This document shows positions 19,740 to 31,141 of a DNA stretch of 37,061 nt, in pieces. The notes below the pieces were generated by a model. The model was not told the DNA's origin, did not search any database, and saw only the letters and a list, made by a program, of their open reading frames with translations. This stretch comes from Chromera velia (taxonomy: Eukaryota; Sar; Chromeraceae). A program made the position numbers and the translations under genes. The stretch covers positions 25,001-62,061 of the forward strand of contig JAHBMJ010005841.1 of assembly GCA_018398765.1 (NCBI GenBank), written 5' to 3'. Position 1 is the stretch's first letter. The number at the start of each line of letters is the position of its first letter.

Positions 19740-20660
19740 AGTTCCAGGAGCTATGTTAGGAACTTCTCTTGCAGCGCTCTGTGATGCAGAGGCTGGCAGA
19801 TGAAGTTGAGGAGCCGCGGAGTCCGATGCAAGCTGTGCCTCCGACCATGGCCACTCAGTCTGGAGTGGAGACGTCTGCCAGTCTAGCTGCCAGTGAACAT
19901 CCTCTGTTGCTCGACGGAAAACTGCCTCGAGCCTGCAAGGTGAAGGAGCCCTCCGTCTTTGCAGGGGATCGGCACGAGGTCTTTGACTGGATTGAAGACA
20001 TGAAGGAGTATTGTCTGGGCACGGGCGTGCCAAAGAGTCGATGGCTCTTTGTTTTGAAGAGCTATCTGTCAAAGACTCTGAAAAAGTAGGTCCATTGGAG
20101 ACAAAAAAGCAGAACTCCCTTCCTTTCCTTCCAAGACTTCGCAGAGGCACTGGAATACAGGTACATCGACCCGCTTGAGCAGGATCACTGCGGATCACTG
20201 CAGAGATGCACTGGAGGAGCTGCACTATTTGAAAGGACAGGGTATGGAGAAGTTTGGGGACACTTTTTTAGACCTGGCAGAAGAGATCAAAGACACGACC
20301 CCTGCTCATCTCATCCATACCTTCAAAAAGGCCATCCCCGATGCCATTTGCCTCGAGTTGAACAAAAAGGCCCCCTCCACTCTCGATTAGGCAGTGGAAG
20401 CGGCTTGTATCACAGCGGAGACTTTGGAAAGAAGAGGTGGGAACCGAAAGAGGCACGTTCAGACTGGGGGCAGCAGACCGAACGGAAAGTACCAGGGTAG
20501 GTCCAACTCTGACGGACTTGTTCCTATATAGCTAGACACCGTGTGCTCTCTTTCTTCAAAAGAGAGAGCCGAACTGTTGCGACAAGCCTTAGGACGGTGC
20601 TTCCTCTGCAAGCAGAAGGAACATGAGAAAAAAGATTGTTCATCCTTATTGTCTTTGCAG
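19740..20660 (+). pseudogene. Gag-like region of the chromovirus
   Basis: The left part encodes FAGDRHEVFDWIEDMKEY, like the capsid region of Ty3/gypsy Gag proteins. A CCHC zinc knuckle, CFLCKQKEHEKKDC (C-x2-C-x4-H-x4-C), lies at 20598-20639 and is the nucleocapsid motif. The region is degraded. Confidence 0.75.
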
Positions 20661-20939
20661 AGGGAGTTCGGGTCGAATATTCCCAGACTGTAGCAGCCGT
20701 ACGGAAGTAGGCCATGGGGTCCTTCGGGACTGCAGAGACCCGCGTATGGTGGTTAGGGAGGTCCACCTGTTCACGCGAGTGGTAGAGAAGGACGATGGGT
20801 GTGGATCCCAGTCAGACGGACAAGGCCACCACGTAGCTCTCCACCAAATATGCAGAAAGGTTACCTACAGGGGGGGCAGAGAGGGTGTGCTTAGAATAGC
20901 CGTGTAGCTGGTATCAAGACTGCAGGGCAGGAGGGGAAT

Positions 20940-23900
20940 CAGGTTGCTAGAGAAGGAGAGGAAGAATTCTGGTTCTCTGACAACAACTTTGAAGCTCTCG
21001 ATGAACATTGAGGGAGAGCAACCTACTGAACCCTACGTGTACAATCAGGTGAATATGATCGGCACTGCCAGTGCTGACGGGAAGGTGAAGAATCTGATGC
21101 TAGTGAAGATGATTCGCTTCCAGAGCACTGTTAAAGGCATTTCAGTGAGAGTGCTCTTAGACTGTGGGGTGGGGCAGACCAGGGTAGACATTTCTGTCTG
21201 CCCAATTCGCTCACGACAAAGGTCTTCTCATCAAGAAGATGCAAAGTTCGCGTCAGTGTAGGGGGGCCATCAAGGGAGAAGACGGGCAGACGGTGGTGAC
21301 TACGGTCAGTGAGTACACCAGTCCTCTGGCCTTCACCATTCAGGGGTACTACCAGAGAATGAAGTTCACTCTGGGCCTAAGTCTTTGGCTGACCTCGATG
21401 ATGACTATGATGTCTATCTGGGCATGAAGTGGCTGATCGAGCATGAGCCTGAGACTCGCATGCATTGGAGCAAGGAAGAAGTGGAGATTCCAATTTCAGA
21501 GGCTCATGAAAGGTCAGACTGAGTCACTATCAAGTCACAGACACAGACATCTGCCCGTACTCTTTCCAGCAGAGAGCTCAAAAGAGAAGTCAGGAAGGGC
21601 CGTGTGCAAGAGGTGTATCTTTGTAGGTTAGAAATGGTGGAGCCTGTGCTGGCCCCTGCGCTGATGACCCTGGAGGTAGAACCCCTAGGTGAGGCCTAGG
21701 GTGAGGCGAAAATGGCAGCGGCGATCAGAGAAGAGACAGAGAAGGAAGTGCCAGAAAGAGAGACAGCAGAAGAGAAGGCAGAGAGGGAGAAGGATGAAAC
21801 ACTCCATAGGGGGTGGTCAAAAGTCATGAGTGATCCCTCCCTCCACCCTGCAGCTCGATGGGTGGTGGGAGAGTATCGGGACATCTTTTGCGACGAGATC
21901 CCCAAGCTACCTCCAAGACGGTCAGTCAAGTTTGCAATTGATCTGGAGCCTGGACACCCCCCTCCCACTTGGCCGCCATACCGACTTTCTTTTGGAGAGC
22001 TTGATGAGATGAGGAGATAACTGGATGATCTGCTGGCAACTAGGCTAGCAAAAGGATTCATCCATCCCTCTGTTTCTCCGTTTGCGGCACCAGCCTTCTT
22101 TGTGGCGAAAAAAGATGGGAGTCTACGGATGTGCATCGACTACCGCACCATCAACAAGATCACAATCAAGGACAAGTATACGATGCCCAGACTGGAAGAA
22201 TTGTTGGACCGTCTCCACGGAGCAAAGATTTTTTTGGTCCTCGATATGCGGCAGTTTTTCTATCATGCACTAGATCATGCAGCTTCACATTCGACTGGGT
22301 GACGAACCGAAAACAGTGATGTGCACCCGGTACGGCAACTATGAGTAGCTGGTGATGCCTTTCAGGATGTGTAATCCACCCTAAAATCCACCGCTGACCA
22401 GCCAGCGAGCTATTCAGATTTGCCTTCGTGAAGTAACAGTTACTGTTCTAGATGACTGTGTATTTGCTTGGATTGATGATATCCTCGTGTACTCCCCAAC
22501 GGTCGACCCATACGAAGAGGATTTGCGGAGAGTTCTTGGAATCCGATGTCTGAGAAGAGACGAGTATTATGTGAAGATCTCCAAGTGTAAATTCTTTGTC
22601 CCGAAAGTTGTGTACATCAGGCTAGAGATCTGGGATGCAGGAGTGAGAGCGGTCTAGGAGCTGAAGAACGCAGAGCTCGTTCAGACTTGGCTGAAGCCTG
22701 AGAATAAACACGAGCTCCGTGTCTTTTTGGGACTGTGCAACTGGTTCCAGAGATTTATCTACAAGTACAGTCATATCACAGCCCCACTCACTTCTCTTCT
22801 CCAGGCAAAGGTCGAGTTCGTTTGGTCAGAGGTCTGTGAAGCAGCGTTCAAGGAGTTGAAAGAGAAGATTGCAGAATTGATTCTTCTCTTCATTCCAGAT
22901 CCCACCCGCCCTTTCGACTTGTATGTTGATACGTCAGAGAAAGAGATCTGTATCGTGGCAGCTCTGATGTAGTGGGATCCAAGAGTGAATGGACTGAGAG
23001 TTGTAGCCTTTGCTTCTAGGAAGCTCGTTCAAGCTGAGCAGAAGTATCCGATTCGGGAGAAGGAGCTTCTTACAGTTATGTTTGGAGTGAAGACCTTCCG
23101 CGTTTATGTGAATCATACCATGAAGATCTACTCCGATCACGAGAGCTTGAAGTGGCTCGGCACTTCAGGGGGTCTGATTAAAGGCCCCGACAGAGTGAAG
23201 AGATGGGCCATCTTCCTGAATACATTCGGCATTGTTCTTCAGTACATCCCTGGCTCCAAGAACGTTGTGGCAGACACGCTATCACATCGACCGTCTCGAA
23301 CCGGAACGCAGAAGCAGACAGGAGAGGAGAGGTCTAATAAAAGGGAAACAAACCGAATTGCGCAGGTGAAGAGCACTCAAAAGGTCTGTTCAGACCTTCT
23401 GGAAGAGACTCAAAGTTTCTACACCAAGTTAGGAAGGGGTACGCTCAAGACTCTTTCTTCAAGGAGCTCGTTCCCTAGCTTGTTCCTTTCCTCACTCATG
23501 CTCCCACCCAAGGCACCCCCCTTGCCTACCTGCATTTGCGTTTAAGTCATTTTTCGGTGAAGGAGGGACTTCTGTACTACAACCAGAGGAGACTGGCAAT
23601 CCCAACAAAGACACTGCAAAGGCAAGTCATTTGGGAGTGTCACGATTCTCCTTTGGCTGGGCACCTTGGCGTGGATAAGACCTACTGACGACTGGCTGCA
23701 GACTTCTTTTGGCCACACATGTGGAAGCGGGTGATGCACTACGTCGCTCACTGCGATGTGTGTCAAAGGAACATTGTCAAACCGTCGAACGAGAAGCCCG
23801 CAAGCCATGAAGTTCTCCAACCACTCCCTGTGCCAGAGTCTCCCTTTCACAATCTTTCAATAGATTTCATCACTAATCTTCCGCCTGTTTAGTTCAAAGG

Positions 23901-24970
23901 AGAGGTGGTTGACTTAATTATGGACGTGGTGTGTAGGTTGAGCAAGTGGGCGATCTTTGTTCCAACCAGAGAGACAGCCGGAGCCCAAGAGACAACACAG
24001 AAGTTTTTTGACAAAGTGGTATATGAACATGGCATACCACAATCGATTGTCTCTGATCACGACTCCAGGTTTATCTCACCTTCTGACAAACACTGTTCTA
24101 CCTGTGTAGAACCAAGCTTAAGATGTCAACTGCTCAGTATCCTCAGACAGACGGACAGATGGAGATCGAGAATCGGACACTTGAGCAGTCTGAGATGCTT
24201 CGGTGCTTTATCCTAGACCATCAGACGGACTAGCCTCAGCACTTGAATATGCTTGCCTTTGTAGTCTGCACGAGTGTCCACAAGTCGACTAGATTTACTC
24301 CGTTCGGTGTCGTTGAACAAAGAGATCCACTCACTCTCCCCAGTTCTCTCTGCCCCCACCCATCCTCACCTGAAGCTTCACAAGACTTGAAGGAGAGGGT
24401 GGACATCGTTCAAGAAGTGAGAGACCGATTGGAGAGAGTGAGGGAGAGAGCAGCACATTACTATAACTAAAGAAGAAGAAAAGAAGAATTCAAGCCTGGG
24501 GATTGGGTTAATATGGTCCATAGGAACTTCTTTACCGGAGCAAAGACACCGGAGGGAGATCGAAAGAATTTCAAACTTGCATATCTATGGTACGGGCCAT
24601 TTAAAGTAGACCGACGGGTCAGAAAGGTCGCATACGAAGTGGTGTTTCCTGAGGGGGTTAGAAGACATCCAGTTCTCCACGTGGTCTAGTTGAAGAGATA
24701 TTTACTGTAAAAATGACAGTCTAAAAAGAATCCTCCGCCGGTGCGCCTTCTACACAGTGACTTGGCTGAAGAAGAGCATGAAGTAGAGACAGTCCTCGAC
24801 AAGAGGAAGATCTGTTGTAGTGTGGAGTATCTGGTATACTAGAAAGGGGATTCAGAAGAGAATGCCACGTGGGAGCCATCAGAGAATCTTCTGAACGCTC
24901 GTTCAAAAATCAGAGAGTTTTTGGCGCAGCCTGGAAGGCCTCTTAAAGGGAGACGGGGAAAGAAGTGAGG
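20940..24970 (+). pseudogene. Pol-like region of the chromovirus: protease, RT, RNase H, integrase, chromodomain
   Basis: Approximate parts: protease-like 21040-21430; reverse transcriptase 21840-22640 ([20 protein letters not shown] near 22097-22156, and the catalytic box WIDDILVYSP near 22471-22500); RNase H 22690-23300; integrase zinc-binding region 23540-23790 (CDVCQRN); integrase core from about 23850 (LSIDFITNLPP); chromodomain-like C-terminus 24770-24940 (ATWEPSENLLNA). The chromodomain is what marks the chromovirus lineage. The region is a fossil, broken in many places. Confidence 0.85.
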
Positions 24971-25660
24971 GGAATCAAGCAAATGAATGCATAATATTAT
25001 AGGTGTATGTTTGTGCAATGCAATGAGTTTCTCTCACTCTCATTCTACTCCTGAGAGGTCGTGGGAAGGATGGGAGAAAGTAAGAATGAATGGATGAATG
25101 AATGAATGCATGAATGAATGAATGATGCAGTGTTCTTCTCTCTGTCTTGTGACGATGTCTTCTCTCTCTGTCATTGTCTCTGCATCTTTCTCTGTGTCTT
25201 TTCCTATCTCTTCTCTCTCTTCTGTATGCTTTTTGTTGCTTTCCTCTTTCGTACGTTCAGCTTTCCTTCTCAATGCCTTTCATGCATGCATGCATGTATT
25301 CTGTTCTCTTCTTCAGATCCGTCTATCTATTTTTTTTTGCAGTGTTTAATGTACGGAGTCACTTGTTTGGTGACTGAATATGGAGCATCCAGTCTCAGTA
25401 GGTGTTCTTCTATGGTCGGCTATATGAAGGGGTCCATGCAAGCCGATGTCTGCTCATGTTGTTGGCCGTGGCATGTTAACATCATATCGAGGGATGTTTG
25501 TTTGATGGGTCGATTGTAAGTCGATTGAGATCGAGTGATTCACTGCAGTCTGATGTATCTGGCTGTTAGTGAACAGATGTCTTGTCCAGCTGTATTTGAT
25601 GAAAATGTATCCGTTCATGTTTGACTATGTATGAGGATATACGTCTCAGAGGGGTGGGCA
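24971..25660 (+). other. 3' non-coding part of the chromovirus, with polypurine tract
   Basis: About 690 bp between the integrase end and the 3' LTR, including GAAT repeats (25085-25125) and a pyrimidine-rich stretch (25130-25330). The purine-rich CAGAGGGGTGGGCA just before the LTR (about 25647-25660) fits a polypurine tract for plus-strand priming. No gene is supported. Confidence 0.6.
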
Positions 25661-25932
25661 TGTTATAGTACTGATGCCTGGCGCTACCAGTGTGTCGCCG
25701 CCTGATTGTTGCGCCGCCGCCTGTTTGATGCACGCGCTTAGTCTGCCGGCCTGCCTCAGTTTGCATGGTTATGCCGCATGCGTCTTTTCACAGACTAACA
25801 CCGGTGTTGTGATGTGTTGTGTTTCATGGAGAAACAACAATATCTAGAAGAAGAACTAAACAATCAGTCCTTTTGTACATCCTATGAATAGCTCTATAGA
25901 AACCTCCCTAGTTATCTCTTAGCAATCTTATA
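25661..25932 (+). repeat. 3' LTR of the chromovirus
   Basis: Begins TGTTATAGTACTGATGCC and ends near ATCTTATA. It is homologous to the 5' LTR along its full length, with two short indels and mainly transition differences. Confidence 0.93.
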
Positions 25933-25937
25933 CCTAG
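25933..25937. repeat. Right target-site duplication CCTAG
   Basis: Matches 19351-19355 exactly and abuts the 3' LTR. Confidence 0.85.
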
Positions 25938-26052
25938 GTACTGCCGAGCTTGTCTCTTGCCGAACGTTGGAAGCTAGGTTGGAAGCCTTGCTTAGTAGGC
26001 CGCTAGTCTATAGGCAGTCTAAGGCAAACGACGACGGCGTATCTAGTGGCAT

Positions 26053-26521
26053 CAGTGCTAGGGATACAATTATTGTAATTGCAATTATTGGAATTAATTG
26101 CAAACAATTATTGTTTACCAGGAGCGGGCGAGAGGCAATTAGTTGCAATTAATTGCGATTTTTGTTCATGCGTTGTTTATGTGTTGCTATGTGTTGTTCA
26201 TATGTTGCCATGTGTTGTTTAGGCGTGTTTAGGTACTGTTTAGTGAATTTTACAACAGTTTACACAGTTTAAAACATAAAACACTAAGTTACAAGTCGTA
26301 AAACGTTTGTTTTAGATGATTTATAATCATTTCATTTCATAAATGCTTACATTTGAGTTGGTATTTCATTGTGAACTGTTATCTGATACTCCAATTCGCT
26401 TAATAACTACATATTTGAGTCTGATTGCAATTATTGACAATTAATTGCAATGATTGCAATTATTTTTTGGCCAGACTTCCTTGAAGTAATAGGCACTGCA
26501 ATTTAATTGCTCCTAGCAGTG
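26053..26521. mobile_element. hAT-like non-autonomous DNA element (MITE)
   Basis: The ends read CAGTGCTAGG and CCTAGCAGTG, an inverted pair with one mismatch. They are flanked by perfect 8-bp duplications AGTGGCAT (26045-26052 and 26522-26529). An 8-bp target duplication with CAGTG-type termini is typical of the hAT superfamily. The interior (469 bp in total) is AT-rich with many TTGCAATTATTG and AATTAATTGCAA words near both ends (subterminal repeats) and encodes no transposase. Confidence 0.88.
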
Positions 26522-26529
26522 AGTGGCAT

Positions 26530-28690
26530 ATGATCTCTGGCACTGGCTTTCAGTATGCTCTAATTGGGCAGAAGCAAGAAATTAACTAAGCAAACTGGTA
26601 GCAGGAAAGAAAGTGAAGCAAAGAATTTAGAGAGAAGGAATTGAGGGATCGGATGCAGCCAAAATAAAAGTGGGGAAGATGCTGCTTTGGGCTTTACAAG
26701 TCGATCCGTATGAAGCATGCAAAGCCGTTTGCAACCTTTATTACTCACTATGCACGCCTGCTTCTGTATTACCGCAATCTTTTCTTCTTCTTCTTCTTCT
26801 ATTGCCATCTTCAATACGCATGCTGCTCATGAGCTCACTAAGCATATACTTCAGGGGATCTCGCACTTAGCTTTGTACATCTTTAAAGTTGAGTGATTGA
26901 CGATCTCTTGCATGAACATGGGCTGCTGGGAGAACGGCTCCACTCTAGCATAGCCAAACTTTCATTCCATTTCATTTTATCATGATGATGATACTTAATA
27001 GTCTGGTTAAATTAAATAATTAATTGATTAAATTGTGTTTTCCCCTATGTTAGCTAGTAAAACATATTTTTAAATGTTGATGTTAATCATGTCATCTTCA
27101 AAGTTACCAATGATATTGTTTTTCTATAGTAACCAACATATAGTAGGCCCGGTACTACCTGGCACATCGGCAACTCTAGTGGCAACTCTAACTAACTAAT
27201 TAGCTGAAGGCAACGATCGCCGATCTATTGGATTGATGATCTATGCAAATACAAACAAAGTTTTCTATCATATAGTTTCGGCTGTGTCACTCGACGGTGG
27301 AGCAGTTGTGAAGGGCTTCTAATTTGGAAGAAGACATTGGAGGCTGCAGACTTTTGTTTGCAGTGGGGGTTGGAGATGGAAGAAGAGAGGGAGACTGATC
27401 AGAGTGTGCTTGAGGGAAGTGAGAGTGAGTGTGGTGTGGAGGCTTGTTTGTGAATGAATATTTCTGTCTCTTTGTATCTCTCTGACTGTTTTCTTTCGCT
27501 GTTTATGAAAGATGAATGGGAAGGGGAGATAGTTCGAGAGAAAAGAAAGTGAAAGAGTAAAAAAAGAAAGAGGAGAGAGACAGGGACTAAGAGGGTGAAG
27601 GTATTGAATACTTGTGAGAGGTTGTTTGCTTCCTTAACTTCTGTTGTCTAAGCTTTCCCTCTGTTTGTCTGGGTATGGGAAAACATTGAAAGCAAAAGAA
27701 AGAGGGAAAAGGATTGAAAGGGAAATCAAGAAAAGAAACACATAGAATCAGACACTCTGTAAAGCAAAGAAGAGAAGAGAAAAAAAGAAAAGAAAGAAGG
27801 ATGAGAGATTGATACCCTTAGATCTTCAATGTTCTGCTGTTTTCGAGAGTGGTGTGCACTGCGTTCGACTTCGGTCAGACTGTTCAAGATGTTGTACAGT
27901 TCTTTGGCCCCGCAGCTGGCCAGGCTGCGGTGAGTTATGCAGCATCCAAGGGTAGCGGGCTCACGCAGAACATGAGAGCTTGGTCTGTTACTGGGGATGA
28001 AGGATTGTGTCGATCTGTGTTGGTTTGTTTAAAAAGAAAGAAGAGAGCTTCACTGAGATTTTTGCAGTCAAAGGGCACACTTTGAGTGATTTTTAGGAGT
28101 GTGTGCTTTCTGCTTTCTGTCTGACTGGATGGTGTTTTGTTAGTAACCTCTGAGACGACTGTTATGCTCAGTTAGCGGGCAGTTTTTCATAGAGCTTTCA
28201 AAGCCTCGGGTCTTCTGAGTACGTGCAGTTGAGCTCCTTATGCTCTGTCTACGATCGCTTCATATGAGAGAAACCGAGTGTGTGTGCATTGCTTGAGGAG
28301 TGCCCGGAGCGCATACAAGAGTGGCCGTGTTTTGTCTGCCACCTATATTTATGGCTGGCTGCATTGCACAATACCTACTTGGTCAAAAGAAGATAAAGGA
28401 AGGAAAAATGACGTCCAGTGACTCGAGTCTATCCCCTGTCTGCGCGTGTATTATGGGCTGGGCACAGTGACTGCATGTGCTGTCGTAAAGTCTCCTAGTG
28501 AATATCAGTGATTAAGTGAGTCCTTCCAGTGACCCTGAATGGGAAGATTCTGGACAGAGAGAGTGAGTGCATCCAGTCAGAAATCACTGGAGTCCTCTGA
28601 GACAGTTGCATGCATGAATGCCTTGTGTTCGCGATGCATTGGATGCGAAAACCACGTGAATGAATCTTTTATCTTGCTTGTACATGCTGG
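26530..28690. other. Spacer between the hAT-like element and the LINE-like element
   Basis: Mostly unrecognised sequence with purine-rich stretches (27510-27800). One exon-like segment is at 27848-27929. Another weak one (TGG GGG TTG ... ending before GTGAGT) is near 27365-27426. No complete gene is supported. The 5' end of the LINE-like element may lie inside the right part of this stretch. Confidence 0.4.
27848..27929 (+). CDS. Possible internal exon of an unidentified gene
   Basis: An 82-bp open segment is preceded by a pyrimidine-rich tract ending TTTTCGAG and followed by a strong donor, GTGAGT. It encodes VVCTAFDFGQTVQDVVQFFG and then PAAGQAA, a compact, balanced sequence unlike the surrounding low-complexity frames. 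No partner exons with matching phase were identified. It could be a gene relic or chance. Confidence 0.25.
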
Positions 28691-28692
28691 CC

Positions 28693-28818
28693 CCCCGCGC
28701 AGCCGAACAGCAGCAGGAGAAGACGGCCGAGGCTCTCCATGCAGCCGAACAACCTCAGAAGAAGATAGCTGAGGCCCCCCGCGCAGCCAAACAGCAGCAG
28801 GAGAAGACCAAAGGGGCC
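28693..28818 (+). repeat. Three 42-bp tandem units encoding a Gln/Glu/Ala-rich 14-mer
   Basis: Units at 28693-28734, 28735-28776 and 28777-28818 encode variants of PRAAEQQQEKTAEA. Fourteen residues is two heptads, so a short coiled coil is possible. The frame continues to 28866. Confidence 0.85.
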
Positions 28819-29581
28819 CCCCACGCGAGGCCCCGCACGATCGACCACGAGAGAGAAGGAAAGTGAGGCAAACGCAGGCATACGAGCAGCCGAGGAGGAG
28901 AAGCGCCCCTTGATAAGAGAGGAGGCCGACCGTCTCATAGAGGCAGCCTACGGGGCCCCCAAAGAGCCAAGAGGGAAGCTCCCCCTCGCTCAGGGAAGGT
29001 GGGAGAGAGAGTGGATGCGTACACAGCGTCTACACCCCAGCGGGCAGTACGCATTCCCCAAAAGAGGCACAGGGAGGAGGCTAGTACGGCTGACGCAATC
29101 CCTAATTGCAGGGATTAGGAGCGGGGATAACCCAAGTGAAGCGCTCCTGCTGATGCTAGTCTAAGACCTTACTCTCCGGAGAGACCCCCGTATCAAAAAG
29201 GCAAAGAAAGTACGGGAGACCATCGAGAGTAGGCTAGATTTGTGGGAGCAGGGGGAGAAGGGAAGAGAAACCCTCCTTTAGGAGGCAACCAAAATTAGTA
29301 GAAGAGCCCACAGCAGCAGCAGGAGGGGGGAGAGCGAGAGCCGATCAAAAAGGGAAGAACTCGAGAAGGCAGCGGGCCTCCCCGAGATGAGGAAATTTCG
29401 AAACTTCATCTAGGCAGAGGAGATGAGGAGGGGAACACGGATACTGATAGGCTGAGAGAAAGGGGGAGTCCTGGACGGAGAAGATACCTTCATCAAGAGA
29501 GGACAAACCTACCAGGTAGCAGAGACTCTGAAAGCCAAACATCCCCCCGAAAAAACACCCTAAGCAGCAGCACTAGAAGCG

Positions 29582-31045
29582 ATGCCCAGAGAGGGCCTCC
29601 CCACCCTCACCCCCCTCCTAATCACCGAAGAGGACATTGCCGCAGTAGCACGCCGCCTCCAAGGCAGCGCGGGGCCATCTGGATTCGATAGTACACAGCT
29701 CCGCACCACAGTCCTAAGCCTAGGGAGGGAGAGTAGAGAGTTATGGAAAGAACTTGCCAACTTAGCAAGAGAAATGGGGAGGAGGGTGTTTGAGTGGGAC
29801 CAGGTGAAGGCACTCATGGCATGCCGACTGGTTGCGCTAGACAAATGCCCCGGGGTACGCCCGGTAGGAATCGGAGAGGCGATCAGGCGCCTCCTCGGAA
29901 AAGCAGTGATGAAGGAGACTAGAGAGGAACTGCAGGAGGCATGCGGAGCCGATCAGCTGTGCAGTGGCCTCATGGGAGGCCTGGAAGGGGGGATTCATGC
30001 AGTGAGGGAGCTCTGGGAGACCCTCACACAGGAAGCTGGCGACGACCCTGAGAAGCCATTCGGAACCCTCCTAATAGACGCCAAAAACGCCTTCAACGCA
30101 GTAAATCGCATAGTGGGGCTGTGGAATGCCCGCATACTCTGGCCCAGAGCCTCCACATTCCTCTTCAAGTGCTATAGGGGGGATGCAGAGCTCTTCCTAA
30201 GAGGAACCCACGGGACCACCACCATCAGCAGCAGAGAGGGATGGATGCAAGGGGACCCGATGTCGATGGCAGGGTACGCCATCACCATCCTCCTCCTCGT
30301 CCGAGCTCTCCGAGGCAGCGGGAGCGGGCAGACAGAAAGCGAGACACAGTCGGAAGCAAGCGGGAGCAGCCAGGTAGCCGGAGAAAAACAGATAAAGATG
30401 AGGGAGAGCAGACAGGCAGACAGAGAGACACAGTCAGAATCGAGCGAGAACAGCCAGCCGGACAGAGAGAATCAGACAGGGGCGAGTGAGAGCAGACAGG
30501 CAGACAGCAAGACACAGCCAGGAACGAGTGAGAGCAGCCAGCCGGATAGAGAAAATCAGTCAGAGGCGAGTGAGAGCAGACAGGCGGACAGAGAGACACG
30601 GCCAGGAACGAGTGAGAGCAGCCAGCCAGACAGAGAGAATCAGTCAGGGGCGACAGGGAGCAGACAAGCAGACAGAGAGAATTGGCCAGAGGCAAGCGAG
30701 AGCAGCCCGACAAACAGGGAGAAACAGACAGGGGCGAGAGACAGAAGACAGGAAGCTGAAGAGCATACATCCACCGCCACAACCACTCATACGCCAAACC
30801 AGACAGGAAGAGAGGACAACCTGATACACAAGACAGGTAGACAGGCAGCCGTCCTTTCATCATCTTCAGCTTCCTCCCCCATTCTATCCCCCCCCTCCTC
30901 TCCCTCCCCCTCTTCCCCCTCCCCCTCCTCCTCCTCCCCCTCCTCCCTCCACTCGGACCACCCCTCAGCTCGCCCACCCGCCCCACCCCTTGGCGATTCG
31001 CACCGCACAGCATCGTCCTCTTCAGCCGCCTCCGCGTCGGCCTGA
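29582..31045 (+). pseudogene. Reverse transcriptase block of the LINE-like element, motifs 1 to B plus low-complexity insert
   Basis: A 487-residue open frame. Residues 28-40 read LQGSAGPSGFDST. VALDKCPGVRPVGIGEAIRR is at about 82-101. The catalytic motif A (LIDAKNAFNAVNR, with the first Asp) is at about 162-174. Motif B (GWMQGDPMSMAGYA) is at about 220-233. From residue 247 to 386 the frame is a perfect-period repeat array, and from 387 to 485 a Thr/Ser/Pro-rich tract. Motif C (YADD) is not in this frame but follows about 120 bp after its stop. The true start of the protein is upstream, because related sequence is readable before the first ATG. It would copy the element's RNA at a nicked genomic target. 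Confidence 0.75.
30321..30740 (+). repeat. Ten in-frame 42-bp units inside the reverse transcriptase
   Basis: Ten consecutive 42-bp units (14 codons each) fill exactly 420 bp. From 30405 they alternate in two types, forming four 84-bp higher-order units (30405, 30489, 30573 and 30657). The encoded 14-mers are of the type ESRQADRETRPGTS and ESSQPDRENQSEAS, strongly hydrophilic. Confidence 0.9.
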
Positions 31046-31141
31046 AACGGAAGTGACTGGTTTTTCACAGCAGACAGATGGAGTGCAGGGGTAGCAGCCG
31101 GAACGGAGAAGAAAAAGCAATAACAGCAGGAGCCCGATCCC

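Larger units (their letters stand above)
19356..25932 (+). mobile_element. Ty3/gypsy LTR retrotransposon, chromovirus type, decayed
   Basis: The element is about 6.6 kb, with LTRs of about 264 and 272 bp, a primer binding site, a polypurine tract and flanking 5-bp direct repeats (CCTAG at 19351-19355 and 25933-25937). Parts occur in Ty3/gypsy order: Gag with a CCHC zinc knuckle, protease region, reverse transcriptase, RNase H, integrase and a chromodomain-like C-terminus. The reading frame is broken many times (roughly ten or more), so it is a fossil. By a hand count the LTRs differ at about a tenth of aligned positions, almost all transitions, which suggests an old insertion. The calendar age depends on an unknown substitution rate. 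Confidence 0.93.
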
